Assembly (NCBI RefSeq): GCF_010728325.1
Contig: NZ_AP022570.1
Location: 5,642,001-5,706,000 of the forward strand
Direction: 5' to 3'
Origin: Mycolicibacterium poriferae
Lineage (GTDB): Bacteria; Actinomycetota; Actinomycetes; Mycobacteriales; Mycobacteriaceae
Length of the DNA: 64,000 nt
Position 1 is the stretch's first letter, and each line of letters begins with the position of its first letter. Positions 26,207 to 34,488 of the stretch are shown one piece after another. The translations under genes and the position numbers were made by a program. Below the pieces are notes generated by a model. It saw only the letters and a program-made list of their open reading frames with translations. It was not told the DNA's origin and ran no database searches.

Positions 26207-28318
26207 CGACGCGTTGTGCAGCACCGCGGCCAGCACCGGCGACAGCGCGCCACCCGCCCCGATGACCAGGCCGATCGCGTTCACCGCGATCGCCATCGCA
26301 TAGTTCTGCCGGATCACATCGACAGCGCGGCCGCCGAGATCGCGGACGTCGAGCAAGCGGCTGAGGTCGTCGCTGGCCAACGCCACATCCGCAGTCTCCA
26401 CCGCGACATCGGTGCCGCCGAGCCCCATCGCGATGCCGATGTCGGCCTCGGCGAGCGCCGGCGCATCGTTGACGCCGTCACCGACCATCGCGACGGTGTG
26501 CCCTTCCTCGCGTAACAGCCGCACCATCTCGAGCTTGTCGTCGGGCAGCACCTCGGCCCGCCACTCGGTGATCCCGAGGCGCTCAGCGACCGCCGCGGCC
26601 GCGTCCGGGTGGTCGCCGGTGAGCATGACGATCCGCCGCACCCCGTTGGCCCGCAGCCGCTGCAGTACCTCGACCGCCTCCGGGCGGATCTCGTCGCGCA
26701 GGCTGATCAACCCGACCAGCTTGCCGTCAACCGCGAGCAGCAGCGGCGTCTCGGACTGGCGGCGCAACGTGTCCACCCACTCGGTGGCCTTCTTGGTGAC
26801 GCGCACCTTCTCCTGACGCAGCAGCGACGGACTCCCGAGCAGCAGCGTCCGGCCGTCGGCCCAGGTTCGCATTCCCAGCCCGACGAGCACCTCGCACTCC
26901 TCGTGCGGCGGGATCTCGATGTGGCGTTCCTGCGTCGAGCGGATGACCGCCTCGGCGAGCGGGTGACGGGAATGGATCTCCGAGCTGGCGGCGTAGGCCA
27001 GCACCTGCTCGGGTTCCCAGTCCTTGTGGAAAGCAACCAGATTGGTGACCACCGGGCGACCGATCGTCAGTGTTCCGGTCTTGTCGAACACGACGGCGTC
27101 GACACGACCGGCTTGCTCGAGGTGCGAACCACCCTTGATCAGGATTCCCCTGCGCGCGCCGTTCCCGATCGCTGCGCTGATGGCCGTGGGGGTCGACAAT
27201 CCCACAGCGCACGGACACGCCACCAGCAGCATCGTCATCGCGCGGCGCACGTCACGGGTCACCAGCAGCGTGGCCGCAGACAGTAGGAACGACGCCGGAA
27301 CGAACCGGCGGGAGAAGCTCTCCCCTACCGTCTGAATCGCGGCCCTGTCGTGCTGCGCCTCCTCCACCCGCGCGATGATCCGCCCGATCGTCGTCTCGGA
27401 GCCGACCGCCTCGGCGCGGACCACCAGGCGGCCCCGCATGACCACCGACCCGGCGTACACCCGGGTGTCCGCTGAGACGGCCACCGGGAGGTTCTCCCCG
27501 GTGATCGCCGACTGGTCGACGATCGCGTCTCCGTCGACGACCACACCGTCGATCGGCAACGCAACTTGATCGTGGATGACCACTTCGTCGCCGACACGCA
27601 GTTCGGCGGTCGCCATCTCCACTTCGGTGCCGTCGGCCAGCCGGACCCACGTGGTGTCCTGATTTCCCTGCAGCAGGTTCGCGATCGCCCGCCGAGTTCG
27701 CCGCAACGTCAGGTCCTGCAGGTACTCACCGATGTTGAGCAGCCACAGCACCGTCAGAGCCACGACGTTCTCGCGGAGCACCAGGCTGGCAATGGTGGCG
27801 GCACTGACCAGCAGATCGGTTCCGGCCGATCGGCCACCGCGTAGCGTCCGGAGAGCGCCCCGCAGGAAGGGATAGCCGGTGAAGATGGTGACGCCGGTGG
27901 CTGCCAGACGACTACTCGGCCCGAGCAGTGGCGGCCGAGCGAACACGTAGCGCCTGATTCCGAGCAGCGCCAGCGCGAACCCGCCGACAGTCATCCGGAG
28001 GACATCGGCGTTGGCGATGTCGGCGCTGCGGGGCGTCCGGACGGGCACCAACTCTCGGGCCACCCCGGCCGCAGTTTCGATGGCGGCGAACAGCTCACTG
28101 TGCTCGCAACGCTTCGGTGAATACCAGATGACGATCGACGCGGTGCGCGGGTAGGCGTGCACCGCGCGCACACCGGAAACCTGCTCGACCGCATCCTCGA
28201 TCGCGACCGCGCGCCGCGAGTCACCGCGAAACCACGGCGCGTGCAACCGAATCCGGCCCGCCGCATCGGAGACGACGGTCAGCGCGACCACGGGATCAGT
28301 GATCGTGATCGTGGCCAC
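26135..28318 (-). CDS. ctpC: CtpC-like P1-type metal ATPase
   Basis: The 727-residue P-type ATPase has the metal-site motif LVACPCAVGLST, the phosphorylation motif DKTGTLT, TGEN (SAITGENLPV) and GDGVNDAPAL. The N-terminus is an HMA-like fold without CxxC. Its partner PacL1 is encoded immediately upstream, which identifies CtpC. In M. tuberculosis this pair protects against toxic zinc, although manganese transport has also been proposed. It overlaps pacL1 by 23 bp. It encodes export in the middle of genes for zinc uptake. Confidence 0.92.
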   Translation of the reverse strand: MATITITDPVVALTVVSDAAGRIRLHAPWFRGDSRRAVAIEDAVEQVSGVRAVHAYPRTASIVIWYSPKRCEHSELFAAIETAAGVARELVPVRTPRSADIANADVLRMTVGGFALALLGIRRYVFARPPLLGPSSRLAATGVTIFTGYPFLRGALRTLRGGRSAGTDLLVSAATIASLVLRENVVALTVLWLLNIGEYLQDLTLRRTRRAIANLLQGNQDTTWVRLADGTEVEMATAELRVGDEVVIHDQVALPIDGVVVDGDAIVDQSAITGENLPVAVSADTRVYAGSVVMRGRLVVRAEAVGSETTIGRIIARVEEAQHDRAAIQTVGESFSRRFVPASFLLSAATLLVTRDVRRAMTMLLVACPCAVGLSTPTAISAAIGNGARRGILIKGGSHLEQAGRVDAVVFDKTGTLTIGRPVVTNLVAFHKDWEPEQVLAYAASSEIHSRHPLAEAVIRSTQERHIEIPPHEECEVLVGLGMRTWADGRTLLLGSPSLLRQEKVRVTKKATEWVDTLRRQSETPLLLAVDGKLVGLISLRDEIRPEAVEVLQRLRANGVRRIVMLTGDHPDAAAAVAERLGITEWRAEVLPDDKLEMVRLLREEGHTVAMVGDGVNDAPALAEADIGIAMGLGGTDVAVETADVALASDDLSRLLDVRDLGGRAVDVIRQNYAMAIAVNAIGLVIGAGGALSPVLAAVLHNASSVAVVANSSRLIRYQLTEPSTTR

Positions 28319-28580
28319 TGTCGGACACCGCCGGCGGCGGAGCTTCCTCGCCGATCCGCTCGCGGGCCTCGGCCACCACGTCGGCGACCTTCAGGCGGGC
28401 CGACTCCGCACCCTCCTCGGCCTTCCGCGCGCCGCGAAGTGCCAGCGCCGTCGCCGACACCGAGGCCTCCCGCAGCGGCGCCTTGGCCAGTGCCTTCCGT
28501 ACCCCGTTGTAGGCCGCGACGCCGACCGCGCCCGTCACGACGGTCGACGCCGCCTTCACCAGTAAACCCTGCAGAGCCAT
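28296..28580 (-). CDS. pacL1: PacL1-like P-ATPase chaperone (DUF1490)
   Basis: The 94-residue protein has an N-terminal membrane-inserting segment (ASTVVTGAVGVAAYNGV), an Ala/Glu-rich helix (EEGAESARLKVADVVAEA) and a C-terminal metal-binding tail SGHDHDH. This is the DUF1490/PacL layout. From memory, M. tuberculosis PacL1 (Rv3269) binds zinc through a similar acidic-His tail and stabilises CtpC. It overlaps ctpC. No Zur-like box was found upstream, as expected for an efflux system. Confidence 0.9.
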   Translation of the reverse strand: MALQGLLVKAASTVVTGAVGVAAYNGVRKALAKAPLREASVSATALALRGARKAEEGAESARLKVADVVAEARERIGEEAPPPAVSDSGHDHDH

Positions 28581-28644
28581 CAGCTCACCTTAGCTGGCGA
28601 ACCGGCTGTCGGGATCGGCACGCCAGATGGTTCCTGCTGGCACA

Positions 28645-29643
28645 ATGGCCGCCGTGGCGGTTGACGCGCAACCTCGGCGGACGCGCCTGGGATCGATGCA
28701 CGTGCTCGTCGCCGTCGTCGTGGGGCTGGCGCTCGCCGGTTCGTTCCTGCGCAGCTTCGTGGCCGGAACACCCGATATCGCCACGGCCGCAACGGTGTTC
28801 TGCGGCATCTTCGTCCAGGCGATCCCGTTCCTGGCACTCGGCATTCTGGTCAGTGGCGCTGTTGCCGCCTACGTCACCCCTGATCGGCTGGCACGCTGGT
28901 TGCCACGGCGTCCGTCCGCGGCGATCCTGGCCGCCGGGGTCGGCGGCGCGGCGCTGCCAGGCTGCGAGTGCGGTTCGGTGCCCATCGCCCGCCGCCTGTT
29001 CGGGGAAGGTGCTGTCGGGGCCGCCGCCCTGACATTCATGCTGGCCGCACCGGCGATCAACCCGGTGGTGCTGGTGTCGACGGCTGTCGCATTTCCCGGA
29101 GAGCCCCGCATGGTCGCCGCCCGCTGCGCGGCATCGCTGCTGACCGCGCTCATCATGGGTGCGCTCTGGGCACGGTTCGGCCAGCCGCGCTGGATCACTC
29201 GCCGGATGCCGCACCTGCACGGCCACGACGGGTCTCGCTGGACCGTGTTCACCGAGGCAGCGCGGCATGACTTCCTGCAGGCCTCGTCCTATCTGGTCAT
29301 CGGCGCCGCGGCCGCCGCGGCGTTGCACATCGTGGTACCTGAGTGGGTGTACGACCACCTGGCCGGGCAACTGCTGCTCGGCATCGCGGTGATGGCGTTG
29401 CTGGCGGTGATCCTGGCGCTGTGTTCGGAGGCCGACGCGTTCGTCGCGGCCAGCCTGTCGATGCTCCCGCTCATACCTCGGCTGGTTTTCCTGGTCGTCG
29501 GCCCCGCGATCGACATCAAGCTCTTCGCCATGCAGGTAGGCATGTTCGGCCGCGCCTTCGCGGTGCGCTTCGCGCCGGTCACCTTCGTGGTCGCAGTGGT
29601 GGTGGCCACCGGCGTCGGCCTGTTGGTGGTGGGTAACCGATGA
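28645..29643 (+). CDS. YcgR-like permease (DUF318/UPF0718)
   Basis: The 332-residue membrane protein has about eight hydrophobic segments and the conserved family stretch GGAALPGCECGSVPIARRL in the first half, with a related LALCSEADAFVAASL in the second. Bacillus YcgR, paired with YcgQ and repressed by Zur, is the closest described arrangement. The transported species is not established. The ATG at 28645 is preferred over a GTG six codons upstream. It is divergent from pacL1 and overlaps the next gene as ATGA. Confidence 0.8.
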   Translation: MAAVAVDAQPRRTRLGSMHVLVAVVVGLALAGSFLRSFVAGTPDIATAATVFCGIFVQAIPFLALGILVSGAVAAYVTPDRLARWLPRRPSAAILAAGVGGAALPGCECGSVPIARRLFGEGAVGAAALTFMLAAPAINPVVLVSTAVAFPGEPRMVAARCAASLLTALIMGALWARFGQPRWITRRMPHLHGHDGSRWTVFTEAARHDFLQASSYLVIGAAAAAALHIVVPEWVYDHLAGQLLLGIAVMALLAVILALCSEADAFVAASLSMLPLIPRLVFLVVGPAIDIKLFAMQVGMFGRAFAVRFAPVTFVVAVVVATGVGLLVVGNR

Positions 29644-30350
29644 GCCGCGAAACCGAGAACGCGCTGCTGCTGCTGGTCGGTGTCAGCACGCTGATCATCT
29701 CGGTGACCGGAACCTTCACCCGCTACGTGAAACCCTCGCTGCTGCCGTGGCTGATGGCCTCGGCGGTCCTTCTGATCGTTCTGGCGCTGGTGTCGATCGC
29801 GCGTGACATCCGCGGCGGCCCGCAGGAGGCCGAGCACGGTCACCGGCATCGCTCGGGTGTGCTGTGGTTGTTGATCGTGCCGGTCGCGCTGCTGGGTTTC
29901 GTCGTGCCGCCGGCGCTCGGCCCGCAGACCGCGCGGCCCGCCGTGCGAGAGGTCTCGACCGAAGTGCTGCGGCGGCCGTTCCCGGCGCTGCCCGCTGAGC
30001 GGGCACCAGAGCTCGCCCTGCCCGAGGTGCTGGTCCGGGTCGCGCAGGATTCGGCGAACACCCTTGATGGGCGGCTGATCACGGTTACGGGCTTCACCAT
30101 GAAGGAGAGTGGCGAGGTCCAGCTCGGACGCGTGGTGATCCTGTGCTGCGCCGCCGATGCCCAGCTGGCTCGTATCGATCTGGACGGTCCGGCCGCCGCG
30201 CGTGCGGCCGCCCTCGCCGACGGGACCTGGGTACGGGTGGAAGGCACGATTCCTGCGGGACAGGGCGACTCATCGATGCGTTCCACCCCGACGATGCAGG
30301 TGGTTGCGGTCCAGGAGATCGAGGCACCCGAGAACCCGTACAGCTACTGA
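29640..30350 (+). CDS. YcgQ-like subunit (TIGR03943 family)
   Basis: This 236-residue protein has two or three N-terminal membrane segments and an extracytoplasmic domain containing VTGFTMKESGEVQLGRVVI and a CCAAD pair. It matches the TIGR03943 family, always encoded next to a DUF318 permease. The ATGA overlap with the upstream gene supports a two-subunit complex. A short His-rich patch (HGHRHR) lies between membrane segments. Zur regulation is inferred from the Bacillus pair only, as no box precedes the operon. Confidence 0.8.
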   Translation: MSRETENALLLLVGVSTLIISVTGTFTRYVKPSLLPWLMASAVLLIVLALVSIARDIRGGPQEAEHGHRHRSGVLWLLIVPVALLGFVVPPALGPQTARPAVREVSTEVLRRPFPALPAERAPELALPEVLVRVAQDSANTLDGRLITVTGFTMKESGEVQLGRVVILCCAADAQLARIDLDGPAAARAAALADGTWVRVEGTIPAGQGDSSMRSTPTMQVVAVQEIEAPENPYSY

Positions 30351-30411
30351 CACCTCACAGCTCATTTTCGACACCGCACGATTGGCGAGGTATCGTCGCG
30401 TCCAATCTAGA

Positions 30412-30429
30412 TGGAAATGGTTTTCGTTA
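30412..30429. promoter_or_regulatory. Zur box before the Rv0106-like gene
   Basis: TGGAAATGGTTTTCGTTA is a Zur-type palindrome 22 bp before the preferred start of the Rv0106-like gene. Confidence 0.78.
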
Positions 30430-30451
30430 AGCGGCGATGTTGAGGGTGACG

Positions 30452-31648
30452 ATGAAGCGAACACCGGTGATCGTGGTGGCCGGCCAGGAGATGACCGACG
30501 ACGTCTGCGAGACGCTGGCGCGGACGCCGGGCACGATCGTGGTCCGGCACCGCTTCGACGGCCACGTCGTGGTGCGCAGCGTGCGCATCGGCGACGATCT
30601 GCGACCCCACACCTCGGAATGGCCGCTGGAACTGACGAACTGCTGCGTCGACTGCACGATCCGAGAAGACCTGCTGATCCTGTTGCGCCGCCTGCACCGG
30701 CGCGACGACGTGAAGCGCATCGTCGTCCACCTGGCGCCCTGGCTGGAGCCCGAACCGGTGTGCTGGGCCATCAACAACGTCATCGTCCGGGTCGGACCGG
30801 GATACACAGATGGCCCGGCGGCCCGCGACGTCCGGATCGAAGCGGTGGTGAGCACCGTGCACACCGCCTCGTGGCTGACCCAGGCGCTGGACGACGAAGT
30901 GCTCGACGACGACCGGACCGTCGCTCAGGTCGTCGTCGGCCAGGCCGAGTTCGCCGATGTACTCGTGCTGTCCGCGACACACGACCGGACGTCGGCGGTT
31001 CTGCGCCGGCTGGCACCGCGATCGCAGCACGTGGTGGGGCCGGCACTCCTGGAACCGGCGCTGGCGGCTCTGCAATGGACCGCCCGGCGCGGCCGCGAGC
31101 ACAACCCCCACGAGGCATTGCTCGCCGGGCAACCGCCACTGGGCGCCGACGGAGACGTCGAGCTGGTGGAGTTCAACGCTGACCGGCCGTTCCACCCGTT
31201 GCGGCTTCATATCGCGATCGACGATCTGCTCGACGGCGTGGTGCGGGTGCGCGGACGGGCCTGGCTGGCCACCCAGCCCGACGCCGTGGTGTGGATCGAA
31301 TCCGCCGGCGGGGGACTGAAAGTGGGCCATGCCGGTGAATGGCTCGCGAGCTCAGCGGAGCATTCCGACGGATACGCCGACCCCGAGCGGGTGGCCCTGG
31401 CCGGTCTGCGGTGGGACGAGCGGTTCGGTGACCGCCACATCTCCCTGACCGCGCTCGTCTGCGGCGCGGACCCGGGCGTGATCACCAACGCCCTCTCCGG
31501 GGCCCTGCTGACCGACGACGAGATGACGCGAGAACAGGATTGGGCCACCTACGACGACCCGTTCGGCGACTGGCACGAGGACCCATGCGACGACTTCGAC
31601 GCCGCCGACGACGTCAACCAGCGGCATCAGGACGACGAAGGCCACTGA
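30452..31648 (+). CDS. COG0523-like protein without a P-loop (Rv0106-like)
   Basis: The 398-residue protein aligns along its length with my recollection of M. tuberculosis Rv0106, a Zur-regulated COG0523 member. It keeps the metal motif NCCVDCTIRED and the CobW C-terminal domain (FNADRPFHPLRLH). The P-loop position reads VVAGQEMTDDVCETL and lacks GxxxxGKT, so it should not bind GTP in the usual way. ATG 30452 follows GAGGG by five bases; ATG 30437 is the alternative. Its C-terminus is acidic and His-rich, and a duplicated segment covers its stop. Confidence 0.88.
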   Translation: MKRTPVIVVAGQEMTDDVCETLARTPGTIVVRHRFDGHVVVRSVRIGDDLRPHTSEWPLELTNCCVDCTIREDLLILLRRLHRRDDVKRIVVHLAPWLEPEPVCWAINNVIVRVGPGYTDGPAARDVRIEAVVSTVHTASWLTQALDDEVLDDDRTVAQVVVGQAEFADVLVLSATHDRTSAVLRRLAPRSQHVVGPALLEPALAALQWTARRGREHNPHEALLAGQPPLGADGDVELVEFNADRPFHPLRLHIAIDDLLDGVVRVRGRAWLATQPDAVVWIESAGGGLKVGHAGEWLASSAEHSDGYADPERVALAGLRWDERFGDRHISLTALVCGADPGVITNALSGALLTDDEMTREQDWATYDDPFGDWHEDPCDDFDAADDVNQRHQDDEGH

Positions 31649-31913
31649 CCGCAGCATCAGGACGAAGGTCACCGACCGAGCCCATCCGCGCGCGCTCACG
31701 CGGGGTTGTGGATCCCCAGATGCCATGGCGCTCAGGATGTTCCAGTGCATGGGTCAAGCACTGCGGGCGTACCGCGCAGCGGTGGCAGATTCGCTTGACC
31801 TCATCCTCACGTGCGCGCCGCAGACTGCCCTGATACTGCTCGGAGGCGTAGAACAGGTCGGTGGGCAGGCCCCGGCACCGTGCGTGCCGTCGCCAGCCCC
31901 ACCCGTCGGTCAC
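31614..31913 (-). CDS. WhiB-family Fe-S transcription factor
   Basis: The 99-residue protein has the four cluster ligands of WhiB proteins: Cys13, then Cys43, Cys46 and Cys52 in [11 protein letters not shown]. The turn GIWGST replaces the usual G[VI]WGG, followed by a basic RERARM stretch. WhiB proteins bind the primary sigma factor and use a [4Fe-4S] cluster. The GTG start overlaps the L31 stop as GTGA, so it is translated with the L31 gene from a Zur-controlled promoter. Its last residues repeat LRPDAA because of a DNA duplication, and it overlaps the convergent Rv0106-like gene by 35 bp. Confidence 0.88.
   Translation of the reverse strand: MTDGWGWRRHARCRGLPTDLFYASEQYQGSLRRAREDEVKRICHRCAVRPQCLTHALEHPERHGIWGSTTPRERARMGSVGDLRPDAAVSGLRRPDAAG
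31619..31678. repeat. imperfect 28-bp duplication over a stop codon
   Basis: GCATCAGGACGACGAAGG-type sequence occurs twice back to back, once ending the Rv0106-like gene and once just after its stop. On the other strand it duplicates LRPDAA in the WhiB C-terminus. The copies differ by a 3-bp loss and a few substitutions. Confidence 0.75.
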
Positions 31914-32185
31914 CGCCCGTGCGCGCCCGAGCGCCGGTTTCCGTAGCGGCGGTTGAACTTCTCGACCTGGCCTGCGGCGTCGACGATCCGACGGCTTCCG
32001 GTCCAGAACGGGTGCGAATCAGCCGAGACCTCGACGACGACCAGGGGGTACTCCCGCACCCCCTCCGCGGTCTCCCATTCGATGGTCTTGTCGCTCGTCA
32101 CGGTCGACCTGGTCAGGAACTTCGTGCCGGTGTTGGCGTCCTGAAACACGACGGGGTGGTAGTCGGGGTGAATTCCCGCCTTCAT
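31910..32185 (-). CDS. rpmE2: alternative ribosomal protein L31 (type B)
   Basis: The 91-residue protein is a type B L31, opening [16 protein letters not shown] and containing [13 protein letters not shown] sequence. It lacks the CxxC zinc motif of the primary L31. Such zinc-free paralogues replace the zinc-containing protein in ribosomes during zinc starvation and free the metal. A strong Zur-like box lies 28 bp upstream. Its stop overlaps the whiB-like start. Confidence 0.95.
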   Translation of the reverse strand: MKAGIHPDYHPVVFQDANTGTKFLTRSTVTSDKTIEWETAEGVREYPLVVVEVSADSHPFWTGSRRIVDAAGQVEKFNRRYGNRRSGAHGR

Positions 32186-32212
32186 GAGCTGCCTCCGCGA
32201 TCGAAACTATTT

Positions 32213-32230
32213 GAAAATCATTTCCATTAA
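32213..32230. promoter_or_regulatory. Zur box before rpmE2
   Basis: TGAAAATCATTTCCATTA is a Zur-type palindrome, 28 bp before rpmE2 and about 45 bp from the divergent MBL-hydrolase gene. Confidence 0.83.
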
Positions 32231-32275
32231 TACCGGCTCCGGCCACCCCAACGCAACCCCGCCTAAGGTGGCGTG

Positions 32276-33190
32276 ATGCGTCTGAAGTTGGGCCGGCCCG
32301 ACCTGGCGGCTTACCGCGGCTTCTGCGACGTCCCCGCGGCGTCGAAGGCCACCGAGTTGTCCGTGACCTGGGCCGGGGTCACCACGCTGCTGATCGACGA
32401 CGGTGTCTCAGCGGTACTCACCGACGGGTTCTTCAGCCGGCCCGGTCTTCTCACGGTGGCGACCTGTCCGTTGCGGTCCAGCAGACGGCGCATCGAGTCG
32501 GGTCTGGAGCGGCTGGGCGTCCAGCGCCTGGCCGCCGTGACGCCGGTGCACACCCACTACGACCACGCCATGGACTCCGCGGTGGTGGCTGATCTCACCG
32601 GCGCCCGCATCATCGGCGGATCCTCAGCCGCACAGATCGCCGCCGGCCACGGTCTGTATCGGGCCGACATCGTCACCCCCGGTGAGCCCGTCACCGCGGG
32701 CAACTACGACATCACGTTGATCGAAGGACACCATTGCCCCCCGGATCGATTCCCGGGTGCCATCACCGCTCCCGTGGCCCCCTCCGCGCGGGCGTCGGCC
32801 TACCGATGCGGCGAAGCCTGGTCCACCATGGTCGCGCACCGCCCGACCGGCCGACGACTGCTGATCGTCGGCAGCGCCGGCTACCTGCCGGGGGCGCTGT
32901 CCGGGTACCGCGCGGACGTGGCCTATCTCGGCGTCGGGCAACTCGGCCTGCAACCGGCCGAATACCTCGTCGAATACTGGTCGCAGACCGTCCGCACGGT
33001 CGGCGCCCGCCGGGTGGTGCTGATCCACTGGGACGACTTCTTCCGTCCGCTCGACAAGCCCTTGCGCGCACTGCCTTTCGCCGCAGACGATCTCGACGCC
33101 ACGATGGCGGTGCTGACCGGACTCGCCGAACGCGACGGGGTGGCACTGCACCTGCCGACGCTGTGGCACCGCGCCGACCCATGGCGCTGA
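32276..33190 (+). CDS. MBL-fold metallo-hydrolase (Rv3577-like position)
   Basis: The 304-residue protein has the metallo-beta-lactamase metal motif HTHYDHAMD near residue 95, a further His in EGHHCPPD, and LIHWDDFF near the C-terminus. The active centre would normally bind two zinc ions. The substrate is unknown. The ATG at 32276 is used; a GTG lies one codon earlier. It overlaps the ArsB-like gene by 10 bp, so the two are probably functionally linked. In M. tuberculosis the equivalent pair is Rv3577-Rv3578, by recall. Confidence 0.82.
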   Translation: MRLKLGRPDLAAYRGFCDVPAASKATELSVTWAGVTTLLIDDGVSAVLTDGFFSRPGLLTVATCPLRSSRRRIESGLERLGVQRLAAVTPVHTHYDHAMDSAVVADLTGARIIGGSSAAQIAAGHGLYRADIVTPGEPVTAGNYDITLIEGHHCPPDRFPGAITAPVAPSARASAYRCGEAWSTMVAHRPTGRRLLIVGSAGYLPGALSGYRADVAYLGVGQLGLQPAEYLVEYWSQTVRTVGARRVVLIHWDDFFRPLDKPLRALPFAADDLDATMAVLTGLAERDGVALHLPTLWHRADPWR

Positions 33191-34425
33191 TCCTCTCCGT
33201 GGCCGCCCTCGCGGCCGTGCTCGGCTTCGCGTTGCGGCGCCCCCGCGGCTGGCCCGAGATCGTGGTGGCACTACCCGCGGCTGGGCTGCTGCTCGCGGTC
33301 GGGGCGACCACGTGGCAGAGCGCGCGCACCGAGGTGACCGACCTGCTCCCTGTGGTCGGCTTCCTCGCGGCGGTGCTCGTGCTGGCTCGTCTGTGCGACG
33401 ACGACGGACTGTTCCGCGCGGCAGGATCAGCGATGGCACGCAGCACCCGAGGGGACCAGAAACGGTTGCTGGCTTCGGTCTTCGCCATCGCCGCGGCGGT
33501 CACGGCGATCCTGAGCCTGGACGCCACGGTGGTGCTGCTGACCCCCGTCGTGCTGGCCACCGCCCGCACCCTCGGTGTGCCCGCCCGGCCCCACACCTAC
33601 GCCACCGCTCATCTGGCCAACAGCGCGTCGCTGCTGCTTCCGGTGTCGAACCTGACCAATCTGCTCGCATTCAGTGCCGCCGGGCTGTCGTTCCTGCACT
33701 TCACCGCCGTCATGGCACTTCCCTGGCTGGCGGTGGTCGCGATTGAATTCCTCATACTGCGAAAGTTTTTCGCCAAAGATCTGGCCGTGGCGCCGCGCCC
33801 GCGGGCCGAGGCAACTCCGGCTCCCTGGCCGCGCTTCACGCTCGTCGTGCTGGCTCTGACACTGGCCGGCTTCGCGCTGACCTCGCTGGCCGGGTTGTCC
33901 CCGGCGTGGGCTGCGCTGGCCGGGGCACTGGTTCTCGGCATCCGCGGCCTTGCCACCGGGCGGACAACGGTCACCAGGATCACCGTCGCCGTCGACGGGC
34001 CCTTTCTCGTGTTCGTGCTGTGCCTGGGCGTGGTCGTCGACGCCGTGATGCGCAACGGCCTGGAATCGACGATGCAGCAGATCCTGCCCGACGGGACGGG
34101 GCTGCCCGCGCTGCTCTGGATCGCCGCGGTGGCCGCGATGCTGTCCAACGTCGTGAACAATCTGCCGGCCGTGTTGGTCTTGCTGCCGCTGGTGGCGGCG
34201 ATGGGGCCGCCCGCCGTACTGGCCATGCTGATCGGCGTCAACGTCGGCCCCAACCTCACCTACGTCGGGTCACTGGCGAACCTGCTGTGGCGCAACGTGG
34301 TGCGCACATCAGACGTCCCCACCGGCGCCGCCGCATTCAGCCTCGTCGGACTGTGCACGGTCCCGCTGACGCTGGTCGCCGGCGTCGCAGCGCTGTGGGC
34401 CGGTCTACAACTGTTCAACATCTGA
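33181..34425 (+). CDS. ArsB/SLC13-type anion transporter (arsB2-like)
   Basis: The 414-residue membrane protein has about 10-11 hydrophobic segments and the ArsB/CitM-type duplicated motifs SLDATVVLLTPV and SNVVNNLPAVLVL. It matches M. tuberculosis Rv3578 (annotated arsB2) by position. Arsenite export is the usual label, but there is no arsenic-responsive regulator or arsC nearby, so other anions are possible. The start ATG overlaps the MBL gene. Confidence 0.87.
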   Translation: MALILSVAALAAVLGFALRRPRGWPEIVVALPAAGLLLAVGATTWQSARTEVTDLLPVVGFLAAVLVLARLCDDDGLFRAAGSAMARSTRGDQKRLLASVFAIAAAVTAILSLDATVVLLTPVVLATARTLGVPARPHTYATAHLANSASLLLPVSNLTNLLAFSAAGLSFLHFTAVMALPWLAVVAIEFLILRKFFAKDLAVAPRPRAEATPAPWPRFTLVVLALTLAGFALTSLAGLSPAWAALAGALVLGIRGLATGRTTVTRITVAVDGPFLVFVLCLGVVVDAVMRNGLESTMQQILPDGTGLPALLWIAAVAAMLSNVVNNLPAVLVLLPLVAAMGPPAVLAMLIGVNVGPNLTYVGSLANLLWRNVVRTSDVPTGAAAFSLVGLCTVPLTLVAGVAALWAGLQLFNI

Positions 34426-34488
34426 CCCTCAACGTTTCACCTGCCAGAGCAGCGGTGCGGCGGGCGCGATCACGCCTCAGCCGGGACA

